This document shows positions 18,404-26,883 of a DNA stretch of 54,709 bases, one piece after another. Position 1 is the stretch's first letter. Each line of letters opens with the position of its first letter. Source of the DNA: Bacillus sp. FJAT-47783 (lineage in GTDB: Bacteria > Bacillota > Bacilli > Bacillales > Aeribacillaceae); the NCBI RefSeq assembly GCF_022808615.1, contig NZ_JAKZKS010000025.1, positions 1 through 54,709 on the forward strand. The letters are read 5' to 3'. A model generated the notes under the pieces. That model ran no database searches. It saw only the letters and a program-made list of their open reading frames with translations, and was not told the DNA's origin. Made by a program: the position numbers and the translations under genes.

Positions 18404-18499
18404 AAATACGGTAAAATCATACCGTTTCATTTCAGCAGCAAAACAAACATATTTAGCCGTTTGACTTTCTGTTTCATCTAGTAAAATATCAACTTTCAT
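18404..18499 (-). pseudogene. 5' half of the split DUF3055-like gene
   Basis: ATG 18499 is preceded by AAAGAGGAGGGTG. It encodes MKVDILLDETESQTAKYVCF and then AAEMKRYDFTVF before running into the relic element. The rest is at 17978-18172. The insertion falls within codons for F-Y at a TTTAT site; joining the halves needs one extra T to restore frame. Confidence 0.6.
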
Positions 18500-18724
18500 C
18501 GCTTCACCCTCCTCTTTAAGCGGATCCATCCGCGGTAATGAGCAGCTTCGACAAGGTAGCGAACACCTTCAACATATGCTGCTACTTTCATATCAGCTTC
18601 ATAACGTTCTGCTGTATGGACTACTTTATTGAATCCGCTTGTTATTTTTCTTCTACGTCATCTTTGAATAGATCATACATTTGTATTGAGTATTTCATCG
18701 CATCCATTGCTTCTTTACTTACAT
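18496..18724 (-). pseudogene. Remnant of a glutamate dehydrogenase C-terminus
   Basis: Just after the NhaC-type gene, the minus strand encodes VSKEAMDAMKYSIQMYDLFK in one frame and, after a frameshift near 18640, SGFNKVVHTAERYEADMKVA then AYVEGVRYLVEAAHYRGWI. The last part has the DM.(L/V)AAY..G.R...EA..(F/Y)RGW pattern that ends RocG/GudB-type NAD-glutamate dehydrogenases. Only about 65 residues survive. It is a decayed gene; a GDH would once have linked aminotransferase-made glutamate back to 2-oxoglutarate in this cluster. Confidence 0.55.
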
Positions 18725-20173
18725 TTATCCCAATTGTTCCTGCTGTTGATTCTGTTTATTTGCAGGCGTAACTCCCTCATTCTGTTTTGACATATACTCA
18801 ATTTTAAAGCCTGTAAACCCATAGATAATGGCAATCAATGGACTAATAATGCATAAAAAGGCGTATGGTGCATAACTTAATGTCGGAACACCTAGTGTGG
18901 CAAACATAAACGCTCCACACGTATTCCACGGAACTAGCGGGGACGTCATAGTTCCCGCATCTTCTAATGTTCTCGATAAATTTTTTGCTTTTAATCCTCG
19001 CTTTTTATATTCATTTGCATACATTCTTCCTGGAATAATAATCGATAAGTATTGATCACAGCCAACAACATTTGCAGAAAAGCATGTTGCAACAGTTGTT
19101 GTAATAAGACTTCCCGTTGACTTGGCCAATTTAATCAAACTTGTGACAATCGTTTCGAAAATTTTTGATGTTTCTAAGATGCCGCCAAAGCTCATAGCAA
19201 TAATAATGAGTGAAACGGTATACATCATTGCTTCAATTCCGCCATTGTTTAGGAGATTATCAACAACTTCCATGCCAGTTTCAACGGAGTAACCATAGTA
19301 TAAGACACTGATTGCATCTTGTATCGGAACACCTTGTACGAAGATAGCACATAATGTCCCGATTAAAGAACCTATTGTAAGCCCAGGAATTGCTGGGATT
19401 TTTAGCACCATCATAAAAATAACGAATATTGGCGCTAACAAAAGCCAGGGGGATATGTGAAACAATTGTTTCAATTGATGTTGTAATTCGGCGACCTCTT
19501 GAATGTTTGCCCCGTTCCCTGCAAACTGCAATCCTAACAGGGCATACAGGATAAGGGCTATCGCCAGCGAAGGAATCGTTGTATAAAGCATATGTTTAAT
19601 ATGTTCAAAAAGCTCTGCTCCTGTAATACCTGGAGCTAAATTCGTTGTTTCTGATAAAGGGGAAATTTTATCTCCGAAGTATACACCTGAAATGACTGCA
19701 CCAGCTACCATGGCCATATTCATGCCAAGTCCGTGACCAATCCCCATGATGGCGATGCCAATTGTACCAGCAGCTGTCCACGCATTTCCTGAAGCTAATG
19801 CTACTATACATGAGATGCCACATGCCGCTACTAAGAAATATCCAGGTGAGAGGATGTCTAACCCGTAATAAATCATCGTGGGGACAATGCCTGCTGCAAT
19901 CCATGAACCGATAATACTGCCAATAATCATCAAGATGAAAATGGCTTGCAGCGCCAAACGAACACCATCGAGCATTCCTTTTTCAAGTTCCTTCCACGTA
20001 TACCCTAAAGATAAAGCGACAATCGTTGCAACGGCTCCACTTAATAATAACGGAATATGTGGATCTGCTTCGAAAACCCCAATCCCAAAAAAGAGTGCAA
20101 CCATCATAAATAAGATTGGGATAAGGGCAACAAATAAAGTTGGCTTTTTACTTTTCCTTAATGTTTCGTTCAT
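18725..20173 (-). CDS. NhaC-family antiporter, cluster 2
   Basis: 482 residues and about twelve membrane segments. The family signature is SGVYFGDKISPLSETTNLAP near 170, with GNAWTAAGTIG before it and SFGGILETS, PLVPWNTCGAFM near the end. NhaC-type proteins exchange Na+ or organic acids for protons across the cytoplasmic membrane; some are malate/lactate or amino-acid antiporters. Start ATG 20173 is 7 nt after GAGGAGG; the ATG six bases upstream is too close. The sigma-54 promoter and activator sites place it with the PatA pathway, so it may move a diamine, amino acid or dicarboxylate rather than act in pH homeostasis. It is paralogous to the gene at 48989. Confidence 0.85.
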   Translation of the reverse strand: MNETLRKSKKPTLFVALIPILFMMVALFFGIGVFEADPHIPLLLSGAVATIVALSLGYTWKELEKGMLDGVRLALQAIFILMIIGSIIGSWIAAGIVPTMIYYGLDILSPGYFLVAACGISCIVALASGNAWTAAGTIGIAIMGIGHGLGMNMAMVAGAVISGVYFGDKISPLSETTNLAPGITGAELFEHIKHMLYTTIPSLAIALILYALLGLQFAGNGANIQEVAELQHQLKQLFHISPWLLLAPIFVIFMMVLKIPAIPGLTIGSLIGTLCAIFVQGVPIQDAISVLYYGYSVETGMEVVDNLLNNGGIEAMMYTVSLIIIAMSFGGILETSKIFETIVTSLIKLAKSTGSLITTTVATCFSANVVGCDQYLSIIIPGRMYANEYKKRGLKAKNLSRTLEDAGTMTSPLVPWNTCGAFMFATLGVPTLSYAPYAFLCIISPLIAIIYGFTGFKIEYMSKQNEGVTPANKQNQQQEQLG

Positions 20174-20252
20174 TATCATTCCTCCTCACTTCAAAAGCAA
20201 ACGCTTTCAAAATTTCTCCTTACTCTCCTTACCATCAATTTCATTTATTACC

Positions 20253-20270
20253 TTGCAATATTTATACCAA
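20253..20270 (-). promoter_or_regulatory. Sigma-54 promoter of the NhaC-type gene
   Basis: Minus strand TTGGTATAAATATTGCAA: GG and GC are 12 nt apart with one change from TTGGCAC. It lies 80 bp before the start. Confidence 0.65.
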
Positions 20271-20354
20271 TATTTCTATTAATCTGAATTATCAGATTAT
20301 AACGCGTAAAAACTACCTTTGAATCGAAAGAATGAAAGCTCTTTATTATTCAAT

Positions 20355-20381
20355 TTTGCATAATGTATGAAATTTTACATA
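20355..20381 (-). promoter_or_regulatory. Upstream activator site shared with 15204-15238
   Basis: TTTGCATAATGTATGAAATT... matches 15212-15238 at 24 of 27 positions and contains the dyad TATGAAATTTTACATA (20366-20381). It is about 85-110 bp upstream of the -24 element. Confidence 0.6.
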
Positions 20382-20533
20382 CTAAAAAAATATTACTGAT
20401 AGGAAAAGTGCAAGCGCCTTGCTCAGTCTCACACAAAAGTGTTTTTACGACGAAAAGGCTCTTTTTGCCTTTACGGCGTTACGTTTTTGATTCGAGGGGG
20501 AGGTGCTGGATAATGATATAAATTTTGGTCTAT

Positions 20534-20560
20534 AAAAAAGAACCATCGCCCAGACGGTTC
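20534..20560 (-). terminator. Terminator of the glaH-lhgO-DUF3870 unit
   Basis: Minus strand GAACC-N11-GGTTC then TTTTTTA. Confidence 0.7.
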
Positions 20561-20622
20561 CTCTTCTAACCAATTTTAACTTTTTTCAAGTTTAGGGTAG
20601 CAGCATTCTCACAGAATAAAGT

Positions 20623-20931
20623 TTACTTTATTTGCTCATATTGAGAATATAAATCTTTCATAGCAGCAGTTAAGGCATTTACACCTTTTCCTTTATAGTT
20701 TTCTTGAAGGATTTTTATAGCTTCATCAACGCCATCTTTTAAACTGACGCCTTTTAAAAGTCTGCCAATAAATTCACGTCCATGTTCGGTCGCTAATGTG
20801 CAAGACGCATCGACAATGACACCGTATTTTTTATCAATTTCTACCGTAATCGTTAACGTTTCGTACACACTTTTCGCTGCCATTCCTTGTGGCAGTCGTG
20901 CATGTCCAGCTAAAAACAATAAGTTTCCCAT
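20623..20931 (-). CDS. DUF3870-like protein
   Basis: 102 residues, beginning MGNLLFLAGHARLPQGMAAK, with YETLTITVEIDKKYGVIVDA in the middle. I recall this pattern as DUF3870, a family of small proteins that occur beside NhaC antiporters and amino-acid catabolic genes. There is no membrane segment; the conserved Cys in DASCTLATEHG is notable. It lies between lhgO (upstream, same strand) and the NhaC-type gene. A terminator at 21151-21187 may partly separate it from lhgO. The function is not established. Confidence 0.6.
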   Translation of the reverse strand: MGNLLFLAGHARLPQGMAAKSVYETLTITVEIDKKYGVIVDASCTLATEHGREFIGRLLKGVSLKDGVDEAIKILQENYKGKGVNALTAAMKDLYSQYEQIK

Positions 20932-21019
20932 CTGTAACGCCCCCCTGTGTTGACCTGTTTTATGAATAATAATTTCATTTTATCAAAAAATTCACGTTTT
21001 GTTTTACATCTCGATTTTA

Positions 21020-21145
21020 TTCATCACTTTCTCAAAGTTTTTGATCAGTTTCTTACACTTTTTCATCACTTTCTCAAAGTTTTTGATCAGTTTCTTACAC
21101 TTTTTCATCACTTCTTAATTTTTTCCATCACTTTCTCACATTTAA
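21020..21145. repeat. Tandem 42-bp (2 x 21) repeats
   Basis: Two perfect 42-bp copies (21020-21061, 21062-21103) are followed by partial copies to about 21145. On the minus strand the unit divides into GTGATGAAAAAGTGTAAGAA-A and CTGATCAAAAACTTTGAGAA-A, two related 21-mers. The unit type matches 2245-2372, including the shared TTCATCACTTTCTCA. Confidence 0.75.
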
Positions 21146-21150
21146 TCATC

Positions 21151-21187
21151 AAAAAAAGCCCCTATCAGGTTATTGAACCTTGATGAG
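21151..21187 (-). terminator. Terminator after lhgO
   Basis: Minus strand ATCA-AGGTT-CAAT-AACCT-GAT then GGGGCTTTTTTT. Confidence 0.6.
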
Positions 21188-21203
21188 AAGCCTTTGTTTT
21201 ACC

Positions 21204-22415
21204 CTATGAAGATTTAGATAATGAAGGGATATAATCCGACAGTTTATTGACAACTTCTTTGCCAATTTGTATAGAGGCTGTTGCCGCTGGTGAAGGAGCA
21301 TTGCATACATGAATGCTTTTATTCCCTACTACAATATGAAAATCATCGACTAGTTCACCGTTCGGTTTTAAAGCTTGTGCCCTTACTCCTGCAGGGGCTG
21401 ATTCTAAATCATTCGCTTTAATTTCTGGAATGAGCTCCTGCAGACTTTCAACAAACTTCGATTTACTGAACGAGCGAGCCATCTCCTCCATACCTTCTTT
21501 CATATATTTGCTCGCAAGTTTCCAAAATCCTTTATAAGACATCGTTTCAGCAAAATCTTTTAAATTGAAATCTGTTTTCGTATATCCTTCTCTTTTAAAG
21601 CTTAAAACTGCATTCGGACCTGCCTCAACACGTCCGTCTATCATTCTCGTAAAATGGACACCTAAAAAAGGAAATTCTGGATTCGGTACAGGATAAATTA
21701 AGTTTTTGACTAAATGCCGTTTTTCAGGCTTGAGCATATAATACTCCCCGCGAAACGGAACAATTTTCATATCCGTTTTATACCCGGCAAGCTTTGCGAC
21801 ACGATCACTATGAAGCCCTGCACAGTTAATTAAAAGGCGGCTTCTGAAGGTGCCTTTATTTGTCTCTACTTCGACCCCGTCACTTCCTTCTGAAATATGT
21901 TGAACCGTTGTATTTAAGCTTAAGTCTCCGCCATTTCCTTCAATGATCTCGGCAAACTTTTCACTTACTTGCTTATAATTTACAATCCCAGCCATTGGGA
22001 CATGTATAGCAGCAAGACCGTTTACATGTGGCTCAAGCTCATGAAGCTCGTCTGATGAAATTTTTCGGATATTTAATTGATTTTGCAACCCTCTTCTATA
22101 CAAATTATCTAAAAGAGGCAACTCTTTTTCCTTTGTTGCGACAATGACTTTCCCGCATATGTCATGTTCAATGCCATGTTTTTGGCAAAATTCCGTCATA
22201 GATTTGCTGCCTTGACGAGCAAATTGCGCTTTAAAGCTGCCAGGTTTATAGTAAATGCCAGAATGAATGACACCACTGTTATGACCTGTTTGATGTGAAG
22301 CCCATTCGTTTTCTTTTTCAAGTACGAGTACTTTTGAGTTTGGATATTTTTCGTAAAGGGCCACTCCTACTGATAGACCGACAATTCCACCACCGACAAT
22401 CATAAAATCATACAT
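21204..22415 (-). CDS. lhgO: L-2-hydroxyglutarate oxidase/dehydrogenase (LhgO)
   Basis: 403 residues of the DAO FAD-oxidoreductase family. It has the dinucleotide fold MIVGGGIVGLSVGVALYEKY at the N-terminus, HQTGHNSGVIHSGIYYKPGS (the FAD/His region of L-2-HG enzymes) near 40, LINCAGLHSDRVAKLAG in the middle and APAGVRAQALKPNGELVDDF near the end. E. coli LhgO is close in size. It oxidises L-2-hydroxyglutarate to 2-oxoglutarate, passing electrons to the quinone pool. The start is ATG 22415 after CTTAGGAGG; the longer frame start has no such site. It follows glaH by 54 bp, which makes its substrate. Confidence 0.92.
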   Translation of the reverse strand: MYDFMIVGGGIVGLSVGVALYEKYPNSKVLVLEKENEWASHQTGHNSGVIHSGIYYKPGSFKAQFARQGSKSMTEFCQKHGIEHDICGKVIVATKEKELPLLDNLYRRGLQNQLNIRKISSDELHELEPHVNGLAAIHVPMAGIVNYKQVSEKFAEIIEGNGGDLSLNTTVQHISEGSDGVEVETNKGTFRSRLLINCAGLHSDRVAKLAGYKTDMKIVPFRGEYYMLKPEKRHLVKNLIYPVPNPEFPFLGVHFTRMIDGRVEAGPNAVLSFKREGYTKTDFNLKDFAETMSYKGFWKLASKYMKEGMEEMARSFSKSKFVESLQELIPEIKANDLESAPAGVRAQALKPNGELVDDFHIVVGNKSIHVCNAPSPAATASIQIGKEVVNKLSDYIPSLSKSS

Positions 22416-22469
22416 ATCAAAACCTCCTAAGAGGCTGACTTTAAAGAAGCCAACCTCTCTATTCATCTA

Positions 22470-23405
22470 TTAGTTTTTAGCAAATACACCTCGTTGACGA
22501 AGCAGCTCTCGATGCAATTCAGGGTTTACTTCAAATGCCGCTCTTCCATGCATCCAAAACGTGTTGTTCAACATGATCAAATCACCGACAGGCAATTTTA
22601 ATTCAATCACACTCTTATCACTTTCTAATGATTCAGACATATCTTTTAAATAAGTTGCTTGCTCAATCGTTTCTGGACACACGAATTGATCAATAAAACA
22701 GATGCACGGTGCGTTGTTAACGTCAAAAAATGTTTCTCTTTGTACTTCTTGTGTTACGTTTTTACTTGCTGGTGCTTTATACGTGAATTTATAAGAAGCA
22801 AGCGGATGATGACGGAATTTATTTAACTCTTCCCAATCATCTAAATGGAGTAAACGAGATTCTCCCCCTACAGCATTTTCTTCCGCCATCTTCATCATTA
22901 ATAACCAATCCGTTGGCTCATCTACAAATGTGCCATCAGTGTGAAGGGTGAATAGACGATACGCTTGGCGCAAGTAAGAATCACTGCCGTCTGTATGCTT
23001 TACTGTAAATCTTGCATAATATTTACCGCTCATCGCATCGAAGTTCGGTTCTCCAACAAGGTGCGTAATCGCAGTTGAGAATACCACAAAATCATCCGTG
23101 TTATTTGTTTCTCCTTGAACACCGACTGTAAATCCTCCCGTTTTGCGGTCATGAAGAATGGAGCGAATCACGTGAACAAACTTTGGATCAACTAATTGCT
23201 TCAAGTAGTCAGCTACAATAAATCTCATGTATGGAACATATTCAAGGTTTTGCGGGCTAATCTCTTTTACCTTTTCAAAAAATGTTGACACAACAGCTTG
23301 ATCAAATTCGATATGATATAGTCTCTTGCTTTGTGGATGCGGCTTTACTTCAAACCCTTCATATTTTCGAGAAATTTTCGTTAAATCAGCTTCAAGAATA
23401 CTCAT
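22470..23405 (-). CDS. glaH: Glutarate 2-hydroxylase (GlaH/CsiD), Fe(II)/2-oxoglutarate dioxygenase
   Basis: 311 residues. It matches the CsiD family, for example RLYHIEFDQAVVSTFFEKVK, FVHVIRSILHDRKTGGFTVG and the iron-binding HTD in LFTLHTDGTFVDEPTDW near 157, with distal His and Arg in NTFWMHGRAAFEVNPELHRE near 284. The enzyme couples 2-oxoglutarate decarboxylation to hydroxylation of glutarate, giving L-2-hydroxyglutarate and succinate. It is first in the operon with lhgO. A structured leader with terminator lies just upstream (23461-23640). The ribosome binding site is GAGGAGG. In E. coli the gene is carbon-starvation controlled; the leader here suggests a different, RNA-based control. 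Confidence 0.93.
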   Translation of the reverse strand: MSILEADLTKISRKYEGFEVKPHPQSKRLYHIEFDQAVVSTFFEKVKEISPQNLEYVPYMRFIVADYLKQLVDPKFVHVIRSILHDRKTGGFTVGVQGETNNTDDFVVFSTAITHLVGEPNFDAMSGKYYARFTVKHTDGSDSYLRQAYRLFTLHTDGTFVDEPTDWLLMMKMAEENAVGGESRLLHLDDWEELNKFRHHPLASYKFTYKAPASKNVTQEVQRETFFDVNNAPCICFIDQFVCPETIEQATYLKDMSESLESDKSVIELKLPVGDLIMLNNTFWMHGRAAFEVNPELHRELLRQRGVFAKN

Positions 23406-23460
23406 CTTTTTTTCCTCCTCGTTTCGTGTAATTAAAATGTTCGCGGCGCCGCAAATGCGT

Positions 23461-23640
23461 AAAAACGAAAAAGAGCCAGCTATACCGTGACAAACAGTAT
23501 AACTGGCTCAGATCTACTTAAACGCTCCAATTTGACTTGGAGTTCGATAGATTCCGCAGTTTTAAAGTCGGATTCATGTTAAAGTGAACGTTAACACTGA
23601 TCCTGAAAGGGTTACTTTCTGGAAGTGTTCTTTGCTATAA
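23461..23640 (-). ncRNA. Structured leader RNA, candidate new riboswitch, copy A (glaH operon)
   Basis: Read on the minus strand, the transcript begins just before AACACT and forms P1 (AACACT/AGTGTT) enclosing P2 (GAAAG/CTTTC, loop TAACC), with conserved internal-loop bases TCCA and AGGATC. After a variable linker comes ACTGCGGAATCTAT, P3 (ATCTAT/GTAGAT) enclosing P4 (CTCCAA/TTGGAG, loop GTCAAA), then directly an intrinsic terminator GAGCCAG...CTGGCTC-TTTTT (23509-23461). glaH starts 55 bp later. Copy B (29322-29490) shares all helices with compensating changes and nearly invariant joining segments. Aptamer plus terminator architecture is clear; the ligand is unknown, with glutarate or a derivative likely from context. 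It does not fit lysine, glycine, SAM, THF or T-box consensus as I know them. Confidence 0.8.
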
Positions 23641-23644
23641 CTGT

Positions 23645-23673
23645 ATTATAACAGCGGAATTTAGAATGTGCAA
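23645..23673 (-). promoter_or_regulatory. Sigma-A promoter of the glaH leader
   Basis: On the minus strand TTGCAC (23673-23668), 17 bp, TATAAT (23650-23645). Transcription would start near 23638, immediately before P1 of the leader. Confidence 0.85.
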
Positions 23674-23713
23674 TGATTTTTCGAAAAAATTTTAATTTTT
23701 TACGAACATTTAT

Positions 23714-23881
23714 CCCGCTCTTAACGGGCAGCCAAACATAAAGCAAAGCTTCACCCATAGTGATGAAAATGGCGTCTATTTTCATGGGAGTAAGAGTGCC
23801 ACATGCTGTGGTTGACAATGACCTTTAGGGACTAACATTTAGTAGGGGGATGAACCCCCACACTAAATGAAGTTTCTTTAT
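23714..23881 (+). mobile_element. tnpB-less IS200/IS605-type relic, copy 2
   Basis: TTTAT (23709-23713) precedes the end motif CCCGCTCTTAACGGGCAG. The right part has AGAGTGCCACATGCTGTGG, GACCTTTAGGGACTAACAT, the hairpin CATTTAGTAGGGGG / CCCCCACACTAAATG and ends ...CTTTAT at 23881, directly against the 3' end of the dehydrogenase gene. It is shorter than copies 1 and 3 in its left part. It separates the CoA-transferase operon from the glaH promoter. Confidence 0.62.
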
Positions 23882-23887
23882 TAAACA

Positions 23888-25345
23888 TTATTGAATAGGT
23901 AAAACAGTAACGGTTTTAATCGTTGTAAAAAATTCTTTTGCTGCCTGCCCTTGTTCTCGTGAGTGTGAGCTTGATTCCTTCATTCCACCAAACGGAGCTT
24001 GCGGTTCAGCACCACCTGTTTCACCATTAATTTGAATGAGTCCTGCTTCAATATCATCAATAAACTGGAACGTTTTTCCGAGATTTTTTGTGAAAATGGC
24101 TGCACTCAGTCCATAAACCGTGTCATTTGCTTTTTGAATTGCTTCTTCATAGTTTTTGACCTTTATTAAACAAAGAACTGGCCCGAAAATTTCCTCACGT
24201 GCTATCGTCATTTCGTGTGTGACCTGTTCAAAAACAGTTGGTTCTAAATAATAGCCTTGTTCAAACTCGGCTCCTTTTGGCACACCGCCACCAACGAGCA
24301 ATGATGCACCTTCTACTTTCCCTTTTTCAATATAATGTTTGATTGTGTCAAACTGCTGTTTAGACGCAACAGGTCCCATTTGCACCTTTTCATCCAAACC
24401 AGAACCAACTTTTAACTCGCACACTTTTTTGACAAGAATGTTTTTAAATGATTCGTATACTTTTTCATGGACATAAACACGGCTCGTTGCCGTACATCTT
24501 TGACCTGATTGTTTCATTGCACCAGCAACGGTTAAATTAGCGGCAAGATCTAAATCTGCGTCATCTAGGACAATGGCTGGATTTTTCCCACCGAGCTCTA
24601 ATTGATATTTCGCCCCTCTAGCAACAGCCTTTGCAGCCACTTGTCTGCCGACAGCATTTGAACCCGTAAATGTAATCGCTGCAACTTCTTCATGATCAAC
24701 TAATCGATTCCCTACAACTGACCCTCGGCCGTTTACTAAGTTTAATACACCAGAAGGAAGGCCCGCATCAGCAAATACTTCAACGATTTTAGCAGCGGTA
24801 ACTCCCGTTTCAGCTGCAGGCTTAAATACGATAGTATTTCCATAAACAAGAGCTGGAGCCATTTTCCAAATCGGAATGGCGATCGGGAAATTCCACGGAG
24901 CAATAACACCTACAACGCCTAGTGGCACTCGTTTTGTAAATATAAATTTATCATCACTTGCTGATGGCAATACTTCTCCATTTGTACGCAATCCTTCTTG
25001 TGCATAATAGCGAAGAATGGCTGCCCCACGCAATACTTCCCCTTTTGTTTCCGCAATCATTTTTCCCATTTCCTTTGTTGCCGTTTCCGCAATTTCATCT
25101 GCTCTTTTTTCTAGCAAATTTGCTGCCTTTTCTAATAATTGACCTCTATTGACAGAGGACATTTTCGACCACGTTTTAAAGGCATTTTTTGCTGCTAAAA
25201 CAGCTGCATCTACATCCTCTTCACAAGAGCTTTGAATCGTCCCTACAACTTCATTCCAGTTAGCAGGATTTATACTTTCTATGATTTCACCATTTCTAGC
25301 TGTGATCCATTCACCATTAATATAATTTAAAGTCTGAATACTCAT
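23888..25345 (-). CDS. Semialdehyde dehydrogenase of the glutarate operon
   Basis: 485 residues, ALDH superfamily: [21 protein letters not shown] near 150, [11 protein letters not shown], Glu in [13 protein letters not shown], catalytic Cys in [16 protein letters not shown]. It is close to 2-oxoglutarate-semialdehyde (2,5-dioxopentanoate) and succinate-semialdehyde dehydrogenases such as B. subtilis YcbD, which also have GQRCTATSR. In this operon it most plausibly oxidises glutarate semialdehyde to glutarate. It starts 14 bp after the permease gene ends, with GGGAGG upstream. It is the last gene before a relic element that abuts its stop codon. Confidence 0.85.
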   Translation of the reverse strand: MSIQTLNYINGEWITARNGEIIESINPANWNEVVGTIQSSCEEDVDAAVLAAKNAFKTWSKMSSVNRGQLLEKAANLLEKRADEIAETATKEMGKMIAETKGEVLRGAAILRYYAQEGLRTNGEVLPSASDDKFIFTKRVPLGVVGVIAPWNFPIAIPIWKMAPALVYGNTIVFKPAAETGVTAAKIVEVFADAGLPSGVLNLVNGRGSVVGNRLVDHEEVAAITFTGSNAVGRQVAAKAVARGAKYQLELGGKNPAIVLDDADLDLAANLTVAGAMKQSGQRCTATSRVYVHEKVYESFKNILVKKVCELKVGSGLDEKVQMGPVASKQQFDTIKHYIEKGKVEGASLLVGGGVPKGAEFEQGYYLEPTVFEQVTHEMTIAREEIFGPVLCLIKVKNYEEAIQKANDTVYGLSAAIFTKNLGKTFQFIDDIEAGLIQINGETGGAEPQAPFGGMKESSSHSREQGQAAKEFFTTIKTVTVLPIQ

Positions 25346-25359
25346 TTTGTTCTTCCTCC

Positions 25360-26763
25360 CTATTCATCTACTGCCTGTTGTTTTAAATGGTAATCGCCTT
25401 CTATAAACTTCACTTTGGAAGCCTTCCATAAAAAGTACGCACCGATTACCCACCATCCTCCAAATAATATCCACTCATACGGCCAAATGAGCGCGGATGG
25501 CATACCTGGCATATAAAGAGCAGCTAAGCCAATACTCAGCAAAACAGCTATCCAACCGACAATTGAACTATTACCGGCTCTAAATGGTCGCTCCATACCC
25601 GGTTCTGTTTTACGTAAAATGAGAAAGGAAACAGCCACTAATGCGTAGGCAACTATAATACTTAATCCCCCCGCATCAACAAGCCAAACAAGCATTTCCT
25701 TCCCAAACAATGGTGCGATGACCGATAACGTACCGATAAATAAAATGGCATTGGCAGGCGTTTTATACTTCGGATGCATTTTTCCTAGCCATCTAGGGAT
25801 CATCCCTGAATTCGCCATAACGTAAAGGATTCTGCTCCCTCCAATTAGAAACGAATTCCAACTCGTCAGAATACCGCCAATTCCTGCAATTATCAGAATT
25901 TTACTTGCGAATGAACTATTAAAAATGGCCCCCATCGCATCGGCTGTCGCTAGTGACGACTCAGATAATTGTTGTTCATTTAAGCTTTGTCCAACACTGT
26001 AAATCATGAGAATATACCAGACAACCGCCATCACAACGGAAAGAATCAATACTTGACCTATTTTTTTGTTTGGTAAATTGATTTCTTCCGCTGCTTGCGG
26101 AATCACATCAAAGCCGACAAACATAAAGGGTGTCATAATTAATACCGTTAAAATGCCACCCCAGCCATCTTTAAAAAGTGGAGCCGGCTCAGTCGCTCCT
26201 TCTGTTACGACAGACCCTGAAAAAAGTGAAAGACCGACAAGGACTAATAAAATCGTACATATAAACTGAAACGTAGCAGCTGTTTTGACCCCAAACATAT
26301 TTAAAAGAGTTAAAATGATTGCACCAGCAACTCCTAATGCCACCCATGAAAAGTAAACATCATATCCTGCGACTGTCCACATAAACCCGACCTTGTAATT
26401 CGGAAACAAATACTCAACAACGGTTGGTAATGCTACTGCTTCAAAGGCAACGACTGATATGTAGCCGAGTGCGATAGCCCAAGAGGCAACAAACGACCAT
26501 TTCATTCCCATGGCTCGTTCAACAAACACATGCTCACCGCCAACTTTTGGCATAGCTGTCGTTAGTTCTGAGTAAACAAGGCCAATGAATACAACAGCAA
26601 TACCACCTAGCATGAAAGCAACGATAGATCCATAAAGACCGGCTGTTGATACCCAGGAGCCAGATAAAACAACCCATCCCCAACCGATCATTGCCCCAAA
26701 AGCAAGTGCTAAAATATCAAACTGCGAAAGAACTTTATCAAATTTTTGCTTTTCTTTTTTCAT
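25360..26763 (-). CDS. APC-family amino-acid permease
   Basis: 467 residues with about twelve membrane helices. The first helix has the broken-helix substrate motif [16 protein letters not shown], the standard APC feature, and helix 6 has [19 protein letters not shown]. It carries amino acids or polyamines into the cell by proton coupling or exchange. Position between the acyl-CoA dehydrogenase and a semialdehyde dehydrogenase points to uptake of lysine, 5-aminovalerate, cadaverine or a related compound. A hairpin (26843-26876) lies in the 120-bp gap upstream. Confidence 0.85.
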   Translation of the reverse strand: MKKEKQKFDKVLSQFDILALAFGAMIGWGWVVLSGSWVSTAGLYGSIVAFMLGGIAVVFIGLVYSELTTAMPKVGGEHVFVERAMGMKWSFVASWAIALGYISVVAFEAVALPTVVEYLFPNYKVGFMWTVAGYDVYFSWVALGVAGAIILTLLNMFGVKTAATFQFICTILLVLVGLSLFSGSVVTEGATEPAPLFKDGWGGILTVLIMTPFMFVGFDVIPQAAEEINLPNKKIGQVLILSVVMAVVWYILMIYSVGQSLNEQQLSESSLATADAMGAIFNSSFASKILIIAGIGGILTSWNSFLIGGSRILYVMANSGMIPRWLGKMHPKYKTPANAILFIGTLSVIAPLFGKEMLVWLVDAGGLSIIVAYALVAVSFLILRKTEPGMERPFRAGNSSIVGWIAVLLSIGLAALYMPGMPSALIWPYEWILFGGWWVIGAYFLWKASKVKFIEGDYHLKQQAVDE

Positions 26764-26842
26764 GAAATCACCCTTTTCTAAATTTTTTTCATCTCCTTTT
26801 TACCCTTTGAAGCATAGAATCTCATTTATCATTTAGACTTCA

Positions 26843-26876
26843 AAGCGAAGGAAAGACTTCTCTTCCCTTCGCTCTA
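26843..26876 (-). promoter_or_regulatory. Intra-operon hairpin
   Basis: AGCGAAGG...CCTTCGCT, 8-bp arms, between the dehydrogenase and permease genes. There is no T run, so it may stabilise the upstream mRNA segment or be a processing site rather than a terminator. Confidence 0.5.
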
Positions 26877-26883
26877 AATTCTT

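Noticed and set aside
18538-18771. 77-residue plus-strand frame
   Set aside because: It is antisense to the glutamate dehydrogenase remnant and the NhaC 3' end, without a ribosome binding site.
20400-20425. AAGTGCAAGCGCCTT shared with 15249-15263 as a regulatory site
   Set aside because: The distance to the enhancer dyads differs (25 versus 11 bp), and AAGCGCCTT is common in dispersed Bacillaceae repeats, so a regulatory role is not supported.
21020-21145. CRISPR array
   Set aside because: Copies are directly contiguous without spacers and there are no cas genes.
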